DNA from: an uncultured Acetatifactor sp.
GTDB lineage: Bacteria; Bacillota; Clostridia; Lachnospirales; Lachnospiraceae
Assembly (NCBI GenBank): GCA_934436435.1
Contig: CAKSAN010000003.1
Span: 203,009-267,008, forward strand
Reading direction: 5' to 3'
DNA length: 64,000 nucleotides
The notes under the pieces were generated by a model, which was not told where the DNA came from, ran no database searches, and saw only the letters and a list, made by a program, of their open reading frames with translations. This document shows positions 39,164 through 48,864 of the stretch, piece after piece (the stretch's first letter is position 1; the number at the start of each line of letters is the position of its first letter). The position numbers were made by a program, and so were the translations under genes.

Positions 39164-40246
39164 ATGGAAGAAAAACAACTGAAATACTATAAAATGCATC
39201 ATGACTTACAGGAACAGATCCGTCTGGGAGAATTAAAAAGCGGTGACCGTGTTCCCTCGGAGAACCAGCTGGCTGCCGCCTATCAGGTGAGCCGCCAGAC
39301 CGTCCGAAAGGCGCTGGCCATTCTGGAACAGGAAGGCTATATCTATGCGGTACACGGAAAGGGCACTTTTGTGTCGGAGCGGGTCCGCCCGGAGCATAAG
39401 TCCCACAACATTGCCGTGGTGACCACTTATCTGTCGGATTATATTTTTCCCCGGGTCATTCAGGGCATTGACGAAGTCCTTACGGCACAGGGGTATAGTA
39501 TTCTGTTGAAAAATACAAGGAACTCCCGCAGTCAGGAGGCAAGATGTCTGGAGGAACTGTTGCAGAAGGATATTGACGGGGTCATCATCGAACCCAGCAA
39601 GAGCCAGATCAGCTGCCGGCATCTGCACCTGTATGAGAGACTGGAAGAATACGGCATTCCTTATGTGTTTATTCAGGGCTGTTTTGAACGGATGGAGGAC
39701 AAACCGCAGGTATTGATGGACGATTGCAGGGGAGGGTATCTGATCACTAAATATCTGCTGGATACCGGGCACCGCAATATCGCCGGAGTGTTCAAGGCGG
39801 ACGATATTCAGGGACAGAACAGACACCGGGGCTATGTACAGGCCTTGCAGGAAGCGGGCATCTACTACGATCCGGACAAGGTGATCTGGTTCCACACGGA
39901 GGACCGGAAGGTACACCCGCAGGAGGGAATCCTGCGCCTCTTGTCCAGGGGAGGGGAGCTTGACAGCGTGGTCTGCTACAACGACCAGATCGCCATGCAG
40001 GTCATTCCGGCGCTGACCGCCCGGGGACTCCGGGTTCCGGAGGATGTTTCCGTCACCGGCTATGACAACTCCTATATGGCCATCGGCGGAGGGTATCATC
40101 TGACCACCATTGTCCACCCGCAGGAGAAACTGGGGGAAATGGCGGCACAGCTGCTGTTGTCATTCCTTCACGGAGAGACGCTGGGACCGGAAGAGAGAAA
40201 GATTCTCATTCAGCCGGAGCTGGTAGTGGGAAATACAACTTGTTAG
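39164..40246 (+). CDS. araR: AraR-like GntR/LacI-type transcriptional regulator
   Basis: A 360-residue regulator; ATG 39164 is chosen over a longer frame from 39080 that covers noncoding-like sequence. N-terminal GntR winged helix: LQEQIRLGELKSGDRVPSEN, SRQTVRKALAILEQEGYIYA, HGKGTFVSE. C-terminal periplasmic-binding/LacI-type effector domain: NIAVVTTYLSDYIFPRVIQG, DGVIIEPSKS, RNIAGVFKADDIQGQNRHRG, and VSVTGYDNS. This fusion is the AraR architecture, which represses arabinose genes and is released by L-arabinose. araA lies 64 bases downstream, with a perfect inverted repeat overlapping the araR stop. Confidence 0.88.
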   Translation: MEEKQLKYYKMHHDLQEQIRLGELKSGDRVPSENQLAAAYQVSRQTVRKALAILEQEGYIYAVHGKGTFVSERVRPEHKSHNIAVVTTYLSDYIFPRVIQGIDEVLTAQGYSILLKNTRNSRSQEARCLEELLQKDIDGVIIEPSKSQISCRHLHLYERLEEYGIPYVFIQGCFERMEDKPQVLMDDCRGGYLITKYLLDTGHRNIAGVFKADDIQGQNRHRGYVQALQEAGIYYDPDKVIWFHTEDRKVHPQEGILRLLSRGGELDSVVCYNDQIAMQVIPALTARGLRVPEDVSVTGYDNSYMAIGGGYHLTTIVHPQEKLGEMAAQLLLSFLHGETLGPEERKILIQPELVVGNTTC

Positions 40247-40264
40247 CAGAAGCATACAAGTTGT
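40235..40264 (+). promoter_or_regulatory. Perfect 9-bp inverted repeat, candidate AraR operator
   Basis: ACAACTTGT (40235-40243) and ACAAGTTGT (40256-40264) with a 12-base spacer, between araR and araA. The A-C-T-T-G-T / A-C-A-A-G-T half-sites recall AraR boxes, though the spacing is wider than in Bacillus. It is not followed by a T-run, so it is not a terminator. Confidence 0.6.
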
Positions 40265-40310
40265 AAAATAGTAATATCGAAATGGTATTCAACGACAGGA
40301 GGTATTACTT

Positions 40311-41807
40311 ATGTTACAGACAAAAAACTATCAATTCTGGTTTTGTACGGGATCACAGGACTTGTATGGGGACGAGTGCCTGGCAAAGGTAGCGGAGCAT
40401 TCCCACAAGATCGTGGATGCCCTGAACGCTTCCGGCGTATTGCCCTATGAAGTGGTATGGAAGCCGACTCTGATCACCAACGAGCTGATCCGCCGTACCT
40501 TTAATGAAGCCAATCTGGATGAGAACTGCGCCGGTGTCATCACCTGGATGCACACCTTTTCTCCGGCAAAATCCTGGATCCTGGGATTACAGGAGTACCG
40601 CAAGCCCCTGCTGCATTTCCACACCCAGTTCAACGAGGAACTGCCCTATGACACCATCGACATGGATTTCATGAATGAGAACCAGTCCGCCCACGGTGAC
40701 AGAGAGTACGGCCATATCGTGACCCGTATGCGCATGGAGCGCAAGGTTGTGGTAGGCCACTGGTCCGACCCTGTGGTACAGGGCAAGATCGCATCCTGGA
40801 TGCGCACCGCTGTCGGTGTGGTGGAGAGCAGCCATATCCGCGTCATGCGTGTGGCTGATAACATGCGTAACGTAGCGGTGACCGAAGGCGACAAGGTAGA
40901 GGCACAGATTAAGTTTGGCTGGGAGGTAGACGCTTACCCTGTGAACGAGATCGCAGAGAGCGTAGCTGCCGTTTCCGCGTCCGATGTCAACGCCCTTGTG
41001 GACGAGTACTACGGGAAATACAATATTTTATTAGAGGGAAGAGATCCTGAAGAATTTAAGAAGCATGTGGCAGTACAGGCACAGATCGAACTGGGATTTG
41101 AGCGTTTTCTGGAAGAGAAGAATTATCAGGCCATCGTTACCCATTTCGGAGATCTGGGCGCTTTGAGGCAGCTGCCCGGTCTGGCTATCCAGAGACTGAT
41201 GGAGAAGGGCTACGGCTTCGGTGCAGAGGGCGACTGGAAGGTAGCTGCCATGGTACGTCTGATGAAGATTATGACCGCAGGCAAAAAGGATGCCAAGGGT
41301 ACTTCCATGCTGGAGGATTACACTTACAATCTGATCAAGGGTAAGGAAGGCATTCTGGAGGCACACATGCTGGAGATCTGTCCCACCATTGCGGACGGCC
41401 CCATCAGCATCAAATGCCAGCCCCTGTCCATGGGAGACAGAGAAGACCCCGCCAGACTGGTATTTACTTCCAAGGAGGGACACGGTATTGCTACTTCCCT
41501 GATCGATCTGGGCAATCGTTTCCGCCTGATCATCAACGATGTGAACTGCAAGAAGGTGGAGAAGCCCATGCCGAAGCTTCCCACAGCCACCAATTTCTGG
41601 ATCCCCGAACCGGATCTGTACACCGGTGCGGAAGCATGGATTCTGGCGGGTGGCGCACATCACACCGCATTCACCTACGATCTGACCGCAGAGCAGATGG
41701 GTGACTGGGCAGCCATGATGGGCATCGAGGCCGTTTACATCGACAAGGATACCAAGATCCGCGATCTGAAGAGAGACCTGATGCTGGGAGAAGTATTCTA
41801 CCGCTAG
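40311..41807 (+). CDS. araA: L-arabinose isomerase
   Basis: A 498-residue protein with AGGAGG upstream. Family features: YQFWFCTGSQDLYGDECL, GVITWMHTFSPAKSWILGLQ, LHFHTQFNEELPYDTIDMDF then MNENQSAHGDREYG, TDFGD-like THFGDLGALRQLPGLAIQRL, GEGYGFG-like KGYGFGAEGDWK, and the metal histidine region GGAHHTAFTYDL. It turns L-arabinose into L-ribulose, the first step of arabinose use. araB and araD are not adjacent. Monocistronic or with araR; the two-component genes begin 106 bases later. Confidence 0.97.
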   Translation: MLQTKNYQFWFCTGSQDLYGDECLAKVAEHSHKIVDALNASGVLPYEVVWKPTLITNELIRRTFNEANLDENCAGVITWMHTFSPAKSWILGLQEYRKPLLHFHTQFNEELPYDTIDMDFMNENQSAHGDREYGHIVTRMRMERKVVVGHWSDPVVQGKIASWMRTAVGVVESSHIRVMRVADNMRNVAVTEGDKVEAQIKFGWEVDAYPVNEIAESVAAVSASDVNALVDEYYGKYNILLEGRDPEEFKKHVAVQAQIELGFERFLEEKNYQAIVTHFGDLGALRQLPGLAIQRLMEKGYGFGAEGDWKVAAMVRLMKIMTAGKKDAKGTSMLEDYTYNLIKGKEGILEAHMLEICPTIADGPISIKCQPLSMGDREDPARLVFTSKEGHGIATSLIDLGNRFRLIINDVNCKKVEKPMPKLPTATNFWIPEPDLYTGAEAWILAGGAHHTAFTYDLTAEQMGDWAAMMGIEAVYIDKDTKIRDLKRDLMLGEVFYR

Positions 41808-41868
41808 GGCATTCAGGGCCGGAATACGAAAAAACCAAAAATATCTATCCGCAGGAAAGATTTCCATG

Positions 41869-41874
41869 TATAAT
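41869..41874 (+). promoter_or_regulatory. -10-like element before the response regulator
   Basis: TATAAT at 41869-41874 next to a small palindrome GGAAAGATTTCC (41854-41865); no good -35 was found. Confidence 0.35.
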
Positions 41875-41913
41875 AATGGATAGTGATGCAGATAGAAGAA
41901 GGGTATTTTAGAA

Positions 41914-43518
41914 ATGCTAAAAGTGTTTTTGGTGGAGGATGAATTTGTCATCCGCGAAGGAATCAAAAATAATATTGACTGGAAGGCTCATGGCTATGAG
42001 TTCTGTGGGGAGGCCGGCGACGGAGAGCTGGCCTATCCCATGATCCAGAAATTGCGTCCGGATATCGTGATCACCGATATCCGGATGCCGTTTATGGACG
42101 GACTGGAGTTGAGCCGGCTGATCCGCAAGGAGCTTCCGAATACGGAAATCATCATCCTGTCCGGATATCAGGAATTCGAATACGCCAAGGAAGCCATCAA
42201 GCTGGGAGTAGCCCAGTATCTGTCCAAACCAATCAACGGCGAGGAACTTCTGGCGGAACTGGATGAGCTGTCGGCGAAGATCGAAGAAAAACGCAGAGCT
42301 ATCCAGATCCGGGAGAGATATTTGCAGGAGATGGAGGAAAACAATCTCAGAGAGCGCAGGAAACTGTTTCAGGAGCTGGTCACAGGAGAAAGCACAGTGG
42401 CGGAACTGTTGGAAACTGCGGAAGGTCTGGAAATTGACCTGTCGGCGCCCTGGTATAATATCATTCTGTTCAAGACCCAGTCACTGCGGCATGCGCAGGA
42501 TGAATATTCCGGCAGTCTGATCCGGATTGAACAACAACTGCGGGGGCTGGAAGACGGCAGAACGGTGGTCGCCTTCGACCGCAACCTGGAAGGAAAAGCG
42601 TTCCTGCTAAAAGCGGATTCCGAAGAACAGTTATTGCTGTTGCAGCAGGAATACATCGAGCGGATCAAGGATATTATGGAAGGGTATGACCATGTGAGAT
42701 ATTTCGGAGGTATCGGCAGACCGGTAAACCGTCTGCGGGAACTTCCCGTATCCTTCGAACAGGCCAGCCATGCTTTCGCTCACAGATATCTGGTGCAGGA
42801 CAGCCGGATCCTGGACAGCGGCCATATGTCTCAGGAAGCGGTGAAGGAAGATCCCTTTGACATCAAGGAAGTCAATCCCAAGCAGATTGACCGCACCAGA
42901 ATCCAGGAATTCTTAAAACAGGGTGACCGGGAAGAAGTGGTCTACTTTGTGGAAGAATTTTTCCGGGATCTCAGCAACAAGGCACTGCAGTCCAATATTT
43001 TCCGGCAGTATATCACCATGGATGCGTATTTCTGTGTGGCGGATTTTCTGGAAAGTTTACAGACGGATGTACAGGAACTGGAGACTCCCAGTCAGGATGA
43101 GAAGACCTTGCAGGACAGCGAAAGTGCCATTCATTATATTATCAGAATCCTACAGAAGGCGCTGGAGGCAAGAGATAAGGCGGCCAGCAGCCGGTATGAT
43201 GATGTGGTGCATCAGGTAATGAAATACATCGACGAGAACTATGCGGATGAGGAACTTTCTCTGAACCTTCTGGCGTCCCATGTGAATTTCTCTCCGAACC
43301 ATCTGAGCATGATCTTCAGCCAGCAGACCGGACAGAGCTTCATCAAATATCTGACGGACTACCGGATGAACAAGGCGAAGGAACTTTTACGATGCACCGG
43401 CAAACGCAGCAGCCTGATCAGCCAGGAGGTGGGCTACAAGGATCCCCACTATTTCTCCTACCTGTTCAAGAAGACCCAGGGAATGACCCCTACCCAGTAC
43501 CGGGGTGGTACCAATTAG
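41914..43518 (+). CDS. AraC-type two-component response regulator (YesN-like)
   Basis: A 534-residue protein. Receiver domain 1-~120: VFLVEDEFVIREGIKNNIDW, phosphorylation Asp D55 in DIVITDIRMPFMDG, and the conserved Lys in YLSKPINGEE. A long middle region (~130-400) is coiled and variable. The C-terminus is a double AraC HTH: ELSLNLLASHVNFSPNHLSM then SFIKYLTDYRMNKAKELL and VGYKDPHYFSYLFKKTQGMT with PTQYR. It pairs with the kinase gene 25 bases downstream and likely activates the ABC importer that follows. Confidence 0.95.
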   Translation: MLKVFLVEDEFVIREGIKNNIDWKAHGYEFCGEAGDGELAYPMIQKLRPDIVITDIRMPFMDGLELSRLIRKELPNTEIIILSGYQEFEYAKEAIKLGVAQYLSKPINGEELLAELDELSAKIEEKRRAIQIRERYLQEMEENNLRERRKLFQELVTGESTVAELLETAEGLEIDLSAPWYNIILFKTQSLRHAQDEYSGSLIRIEQQLRGLEDGRTVVAFDRNLEGKAFLLKADSEEQLLLLQQEYIERIKDIMEGYDHVRYFGGIGRPVNRLRELPVSFEQASHAFAHRYLVQDSRILDSGHMSQEAVKEDPFDIKEVNPKQIDRTRIQEFLKQGDREEVVYFVEEFFRDLSNKALQSNIFRQYITMDAYFCVADFLESLQTDVQELETPSQDEKTLQDSESAIHYIIRILQKALEARDKAASSRYDDVVHQVMKYIDENYADEELSLNLLASHVNFSPNHLSMIFSQQTGQSFIKYLTDYRMNKAKELLRCTGKRSSLISQEVGYKDPHYFSYLFKKTQGMTPTQYRGGTN

Positions 43519-43543
43519 CCTGCGGCCGGGGGAGAAACGTCGT

Positions 43544-44983
43544 ATGAGAAAAAAGATAAAAGAACTGTATGAACACTCGACACTGGTGGCAAAGATCAGG
43601 TATTCCTATCTTTGCCTTCTGGTGCCTTTTGTATTATTCCTGATCTTCTGCTTCTATAATCTGTGGAACAATAACAGCAGATACGAGGCTATGGTCAATT
43701 CCTCCGTCATGGCCAGCCAGTTCAGCCTGGATTTCCAGAAGGATTTTGACTACGAGACCTATCTGCTGATCGTGGGAAACAAGACACTGGAGGAATCCAG
43801 CCTGCACGATATGCTGAAGGAAGCGGACGAGATCGTGGCCGGTCTGGAGGAACTGACGGAATCTCAGGAGAACTTAAAGCGTTTGACCAGTGTCAAAAAA
43901 TATCTGAACAATCTGGAAACCTATATCGGCAGGATCGAGGACAATATCCGGGAAGGCAACCGCTACGAGGACAACATGGAGATCTGGGAGAATGATGTGC
44001 AGATCGTGACGTCACTGGTGGGAGATACCATGTCCCAGTACATCTATTACGAGATCCGGGGCATTCAGGAGAGCCGGCAGCAGTATCAGGACTTTTTCAT
44101 AAATATGATCCGGTTCTCCATCATTGCCTTTGCCCTGATCCTGGTGCTGTTTTTATTCCTATCTTATTATATACCGTTAAGCATCACGAGCCCCATAAGG
44201 CGTCTGACCCAGGTAACGGATCAGGTGGCGAAGGGTGACCTGACCGTGCGGTCGGATGTGACGGGAGGCGTGGAAGCACAGGTGCTCAGCGATTCCCTGA
44301 ATACCATGATCGACAAGATCAACGAACTGTTAGAGCAGGTGAAGACAGAGCAGATCCGACTGCGCAAGGCGGAATTTGAACTGTTGCAGTCCCAGATCAA
44401 TCCCCATTTCCTCTATAATACGTTGGATGCCATCGTGTGGCTGGCGGAGGCAGGGGAACAGAAAAAGGTCGTTAAAATGGTAGGCAGCCTGTCGGACTTT
44501 TTCCGGATCTCGCTGAACCAGGGGCAGGATATTCTGGAGGTAAAAGAGGAATTGCAGCATGTCCGCAGCTACCTGGAGATCCAGCAGATGCGCTATCAAG
44601 ATATTCTCCAATATGAGATCTGTGTTCCGGAGGAATTGAACCACTGCCAGATCCCCAAGATCACCTTACAGCCGTTGGTGGAAAATGCACTGTACCACGG
44701 AATCAAGAACAAACGAGGGAAAGGCATGATCCGGATCGAAGGCGAACTGGACGGAAAGGATTGCATCCTGCGGATCACAGACAACGGCAAGGGTATGACA
44801 CCGGAGCGGTTAGAACAGGTGCGGGAAGGCATCCGCAACCGCAAGGCGAGGGAGAATGACATCTACGGCCTCTATAATGTCAACGAACGTATCCGCCTGA
44901 ATTTCGGGGAAAATTACGGAATCACCATCACCAGTACCTACGGGGAAGGCACCTGCGTCACAGTCCGACTGCCCCAATATTAA
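43544..44983 (+). CDS. YesM/LytS-family sensor histidine kinase
   Basis: A 479-residue membrane kinase; ATG 43544 follows GGGGGAG and is preferred over a start inside the regulator gene. One helix at ~17-37 (SYLCLLVPFVLFLIFCFYNL), an extracellular ~155-residue sensor, a second helix (FSIIAFALILVLFLFLSYYI), then HAMP, the HisKA_7TM-type segment LQSQINPHFLYNTLDAIVWL with the phospho-His, and HATPase box VENALYHGIKNKRGKG with DNGKGM. It would sense a sugar or binding-protein complex outside and phosphorylate the adjacent AraC regulator. A terminator follows. Confidence 0.95.
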   Translation: MRKKIKELYEHSTLVAKIRYSYLCLLVPFVLFLIFCFYNLWNNNSRYEAMVNSSVMASQFSLDFQKDFDYETYLLIVGNKTLEESSLHDMLKEADEIVAGLEELTESQENLKRLTSVKKYLNNLETYIGRIEDNIREGNRYEDNMEIWENDVQIVTSLVGDTMSQYIYYEIRGIQESRQQYQDFFINMIRFSIIAFALILVLFLFLSYYIPLSITSPIRRLTQVTDQVAKGDLTVRSDVTGGVEAQVLSDSLNTMIDKINELLEQVKTEQIRLRKAEFELLQSQINPHFLYNTLDAIVWLAEAGEQKKVVKMVGSLSDFFRISLNQGQDILEVKEELQHVRSYLEIQQMRYQDILQYEICVPEELNHCQIPKITLQPLVENALYHGIKNKRGKGMIRIEGELDGKDCILRITDNGKGMTPERLEQVREGIRNRKARENDIYGLYNVNERIRLNFGENYGITITSTYGEGTCVTVRLPQY

Positions 44984-44990
44984 AAAAACA

Positions 44991-45038
44991 AACCACTATC
45001 GTAAAAAAATCAACTTTTTACGCAGGTGGTTCTTTTTT
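44991..45038 (+). terminator. Intrinsic terminator after the kinase gene
   Basis: AACCAC (44991-44996) pairs with GTGGTT (45026-45031), with an inner CGTAAAAA/TTTTTACG stem and trailing TTTTTT. Confidence 0.85.
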
Positions 45039-45159
45039 GCCATAAAAAATCCAACTTTTTCGTGAGGTTTCTTCATGGTTTTTTCCCCGAATCCGTCTTA
45101 CAATAGGATCATCAAAGAAATAGTTCTTTGGGGAACAAAACAAATTGGGAGGTTACACA

Positions 45160-46161
45160 ATGAAGAAGAAAATTTTAGCAGCAGTAATGGCAGCAACCAT
45201 GATCTTTAGCCTGGTGGCATGCGGATCCTCTGATGCAGGCAGCAGCGCAGCAACAGGAAGTGCCGGTGGAAGCTCTTCCGGAGATCTGATCAAAGTCGGT
45301 ATCATCAACAACGACCCCAACGAGTCCGGTTACCGTACCGCAAACGATAAGGATATGAAGAATACCTTTACCGAGGCAAACGGCTATGAAGCATCCTTCG
45401 CATACAGCTTAAAGAACGATGAGCAGATCACCGCAGCACAGAAGTTTGTTCAGGATGGCGTTGACTACCTGCTTCTGTCCGCAGCAGATACCGCAGGTTG
45501 GGATTCTGTTCTGAAGGACGCACAGGATGCAGGCATTCGTGTTATCCTCTTTGACCGTACCATCGATGCAGATGAGAGCCTGTATGAGGCATCCATCGTA
45601 TCCGATATGGCAAAAGAAGGCCAGACCGCAGTTGACTGGTTAAAGAGCCAGAATTTAAGCGAATACAACATCATTCACTTACAGGGTGTTATGGGTTCCG
45701 CAGCACAGCAGGGACGTACCGGTGCTCTGGATGACGCAGCAGCAAACGACGGCTTCAACCTGGTAACACAGCAGACCGCTGAATGGAACGCAGAGAAAGC
45801 ACAGCAGATCGTACAGTCCGTAATCGACGCAGGTACTCCTTTCAACGTAATCTACGCCGAGAACGACGATATGGCCAAGGGTGCTGTAGCAGCTCTGGAT
45901 AAGGCTAATATCTCCCACGGCGTTGGCAAAGACGTAATCGTTATGGGCTTTGACTGCAACAAGTGGGCTCTGGAAGAGCTGAAGGCTGGCAACTGGAACT
46001 ACGACGGACAGTGCAATCCTTTCCAGGCTTCCTACATTGATGACATCATCAAGAAACTGGAGAACGGCGAGACCATCTCCGAGAAGACCATCATCATGGA
46101 TGAGAAGGGCTTTGATGCAACCACCATTACTCAGGAAGATGTAGACAACTACGGTATCTAA
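45160..46161 (+). CDS. Sugar-binding lipoprotein, YtfQ-type
   Basis: A 333-residue binding protein; ATG 45160 has GGGAGG upstream. A signal peptide ends in a lipobox FSLVACGSS, so it is anchored outside the membrane, followed by a Ser/Gly linker. The type I periplasmic-binding fold is clear: VGIINNDPNESGYRTANDKD, DEQITAAQKFVQDGVDYLLL, DAGIRVILFDRTIDADE, and PFNVIYAENDDMAKGAVAAL. It resembles the furanose-binding YtfQ/ChvE group; arabinose or an arabino-oligosaccharide is a plausible ligand given araA nearby. Lies before the ABC genes, with a strong terminator between, so it is probably made in excess. Confidence 0.9.
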   Translation: MKKKILAAVMAATMIFSLVACGSSDAGSSAATGSAGGSSSGDLIKVGIINNDPNESGYRTANDKDMKNTFTEANGYEASFAYSLKNDEQITAAQKFVQDGVDYLLLSAADTAGWDSVLKDAQDAGIRVILFDRTIDADESLYEASIVSDMAKEGQTAVDWLKSQNLSEYNIIHLQGVMGSAAQQGRTGALDDAAANDGFNLVTQQTAEWNAEKAQQIVQSVIDAGTPFNVIYAENDDMAKGAVAALDKANISHGVGKDVIVMGFDCNKWALEELKAGNWNYDGQCNPFQASYIDDIIKKLENGETISEKTIIMDEKGFDATTITQEDVDNYGI

Positions 46162-46177
46162 TCTGAAGGAAACGACC

Positions 46178-46213
46178 AGAAGCGCGGCGCATGCTAGCTC
46201 CGCGCTTCTTTTA
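46178..46213 (+). terminator. Terminator/attenuator between binding protein and ABC genes
   Basis: AGAAGCGCGG (46178-46187) pairs with CCGCGCTTCT (46200-46209), followed by TTTTA. Partial read-through would give high binding protein and lower transporter. Confidence 0.85.
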
Positions 46214-46246
46214 TCAAAGATCAAAGAAGATTAAGGGGTGAAACTT

Positions 46247-47770
46247 TTGGACAATAACACAGTATTGGAAATGAGAAATATTCACAAAAGCTTTCCCGGC
46301 GTACACGCCTTGAAGGGTGTGGACTTCCATCTGAACAAAGGAGAGATCCATGCGCTGATGGGAGAGAACGGTGCCGGAAAGTCAACCCTGATCAAAGTGC
46401 TGACAGGTGTCTACAGCAAGGATGAAGGTCAGATCTTCATCGACGGCAATGACAAAGCCGTATCCATTCACTCTCCGCAGGAGGCACAGAAGCTGGGCAT
46501 CAGTACCGTATATCAGGAGATCACACTCTGTCCGAATCTGTCCGTGGCGGAGAACATGTACATAGGACGTTCCAACAAGATCTATCAGAACTGGAAAAAA
46601 ATGAATGAGGACGCAGACAAGATCTTACAGAATCTGGATATTCCCGCAAAAGCGTCCCAGCAGCTGGCAAGCTGTTCCATCGCCGTACAGCAGATGGTGG
46701 CCATTGCCAGAGCGGTAGATATGGATTGTAAAGTATTGATCCTGGATGAGCCGACCTCCTCTCTGGATGAGCAGGAAGTGGCAAAGCTCTTCGGCCTGAT
46801 GCGTGATCTGAAGGCCAGAGGCGTGGGTATCATCTTTGTAACCCATTTCCTGGATCAGGTATATGAAGTGTGTGACAAGATCACTGTTATGCGTGATGGT
46901 AGTCTGGTAGGCGAATATGCCATCAAGGATCTGCCCAGAGTACAGCTGGTATCCAAGATGCTGGGCAAGGAACTGGATGACCTGTCCGACATCAAGGGCG
47001 AGCAGCCCACAGAGCAGAAGACAGAATCCGGCAAGCCCTTATTTGAGACCAAGGATCTGTGCAGCGATGCCGGAATCAAGCCTTTTGACTTCTATATTAA
47101 AAAGGGCGAGGTCAACGGATTTACGGGACTGCTGGGATCCGGCCGAAGTGAGTGTGTCCGTGCTATTTTCGGTGCTGACCGTGTTATCGGCGGTACAGTG
47201 AAAAAGAACGGTCAGCAGGTCAAGATCAACAAACCGTTAGATGCTATGCGCTGCGGTATCGGCTATCTGCCGGAGGATCGTAAGCGTGACGGTATTGTAG
47301 GTGATTTGTCCGTAAGAGAGAATATTATCCTGGCATTACAGGTGCTTCGCGGATTCTTCCATCCTATTTCCAGGGCGGAAGCCAATAAATTCGCAGAGGA
47401 ATACATCAAACTGCTGGATATCAAGACCGCATCGGCCGAGACGCCGATCAAGTCTCTGTCCGGTGGTAATCAGCAGAAGGTAATTTTAGCCAGATGGCTT
47501 CTGACCCATCCGGAATATCTGATCCTGGATGAGCCCACCAGAGGTATCGACGTCGGTACCAAGGTAGATATTCAGAAGCTGGTACTGAAGCTGGCAAGTG
47601 AAGGCATGAGCGTGACCTTCATCTCTTCCGAGACCGATGAGATGCTCCGTACCTGTTCCCGACTGGTAGTCATGAGAGACCGCAAGGTGGTAGGAGAATT
47701 GTCCGGAGAAGATCTGACCCAGACCAAGATTATGAGTACGATTGCCGGAGGTGAGAGTAAACATGAGTAA
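46247..47770 (+). CDS. Sugar ABC transporter ATPase, YtfR/AraG-type
   Basis: A 507-residue double ABC ATPase. TTG 46247 is chosen because AAGGGG is eight bases upstream; the GTG at 46238 lies on that site. The first half has Walker A GENGAGKSTLIKVLTG, signature-like ASCSIAVQQMVAIARAVDMD, Walker B VLILDEPTSSLDEQE; the second half GLLGSGRSECVRAIFGADR (degenerate P-loop), SLSGGNQQKVILARWLLTHP, and LILDEPTRGIDVGTK. This layout is typical of monosaccharide importers (AraG, RbsA, YtfR). Its end overlaps the first permease by eight bases. Confidence 0.94.
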   Translation: MDNNTVLEMRNIHKSFPGVHALKGVDFHLNKGEIHALMGENGAGKSTLIKVLTGVYSKDEGQIFIDGNDKAVSIHSPQEAQKLGISTVYQEITLCPNLSVAENMYIGRSNKIYQNWKKMNEDADKILQNLDIPAKASQQLASCSIAVQQMVAIARAVDMDCKVLILDEPTSSLDEQEVAKLFGLMRDLKARGVGIIFVTHFLDQVYEVCDKITVMRDGSLVGEYAIKDLPRVQLVSKMLGKELDDLSDIKGEQPTEQKTESGKPLFETKDLCSDAGIKPFDFYIKKGEVNGFTGLLGSGRSECVRAIFGADRVIGGTVKKNGQQVKINKPLDAMRCGIGYLPEDRKRDGIVGDLSVRENIILALQVLRGFFHPISRAEANKFAEEYIKLLDIKTASAETPIKSLSGGNQQKVILARWLLTHPEYLILDEPTRGIDVGTKVDIQKLVLKLASEGMSVTFISSETDEMLRTCSRLVVMRDRKVVGELSGEDLTQTKIMSTIAGGESKHE

Positions 47771-48863
47771 GGAAAAGACAACAGAAAAACAGAGTAAAAA
47801 TTTCCTGAGCGGATTGTTCCGGCAGCAGATCTTCATTCCCATTGCAGCCCTGATCATTCTGGCGGTGTTCAATCTGATCGCGGATCCCAGCTTTTTCAAG
47901 ATCACACTGGGATATAACAGTGCGGGAGATCCGGTATTGTCCGGATACCTGATGACGATCTTAGACTACGGTTCCGAGCTGGCAATTCTGGCTATCGGCA
48001 TGACACTGGTCACTGCCGCTTCCGGCGGACAGGATATCAGCGTGGGCGCTGCCATTGCCATTGCGGGCAGCGTGATCTTACGAGTGCTGTGCGGTACCAA
48101 TTCCAGACCCGATACCTTACAGGCGCCCATCATCGTGGCATTCCTGGTGGCCTGCGTGGCAGCCATGCTCTTCGGTGCATTTAACGGCGTACTGGTAGCG
48201 TATTTCAAGATCCAGCCCATGGTAGCGACCCTGATCCTCTATACGGCAGGCCGTTCCATCGCCGCATGGATCAACAACAACGAGCTTCCTATTGTAAGTG
48301 ATCCGACCTTCAGCTATTTCGGCGGATTTATTCCGGGAATCCCCATTCCCACCCCGTTCTTCATTGCAGCGGCCTGTGTGCTGGTGATCTTTCTGGTACT
48401 GAAGTTCACAACACTGGGACTTTACACCCAGTCCGTTGGTATCAATGAGAACTCTTCCAAGCTAAACGGCTTGAACCCCACATTTATCAAGTTCCTGACC
48501 TTCGTGATTCTGGGACTGTGTGTGGCGGTAGCAGCACTGATCAAGGTAAGCCGTCTGTCCTCCATCAACTACTCCGTTATTGCAAAGGATATCGAGATGG
48601 ATGCCATTCTGGCAGTAGCACTGGGAGGCAACTCCTTAAGCGGTGGTAAGTTCAACATGGCAGCTTCCATTCTTGGTGCGTATGTCATTCAGTTCCTGAC
48701 CACCACCTTATACAAATTCGACGTACAGTCCGATGCACTTCCTGCTTACAAGGCAGTAGTGGTTATCCTGCTGGTAGTTTTAAGTACTCCCAAGGTAAGA
48801 GAATGGCTGTCCGCTGTCGGCAAGAAGCTGAAGCAGGGCAAGGCTGTAAAGGAGGTTGGCTGA
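47763..48863 (+). CDS. Sugar ABC transporter permease, YtfT-like
   Basis: A 366-residue membrane protein; ATG 47763 overlaps the ATPase gene end. About nine hydrophobic helices of the BPD_transp_2 family: SELAILAIGMTLVTAASGGQ, DISVGAAIAIAGSVILRVLC, FGAFNGVLVAYFKIQPMVAT, and the EAA-like region KDIEMDAILAVALGGNSLSG with GGKFNMAASILGA. It forms one half of the heterodimeric pore for sugar import. Transcribed with the ATPase and a second permease. Confidence 0.93.
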   Translation: MSKEKTTEKQSKNFLSGLFRQQIFIPIAALIILAVFNLIADPSFFKITLGYNSAGDPVLSGYLMTILDYGSELAILAIGMTLVTAASGGQDISVGAAIAIAGSVILRVLCGTNSRPDTLQAPIIVAFLVACVAAMLFGAFNGVLVAYFKIQPMVATLILYTAGRSIAAWINNNELPIVSDPTFSYFGGFIPGIPIPTPFFIAAACVLVIFLVLKFTTLGLYTQSVGINENSSKLNGLNPTFIKFLTFVILGLCVAVAALIKVSRLSSINYSVIAKDIEMDAILAVALGGNSLSGGKFNMAASILGAYVIQFLTTTLYKFDVQSDALPAYKAVVVILLVVLSTPKVREWLSAVGKKLKQGKAVKEVG

Positions 48864-48864
48864 A

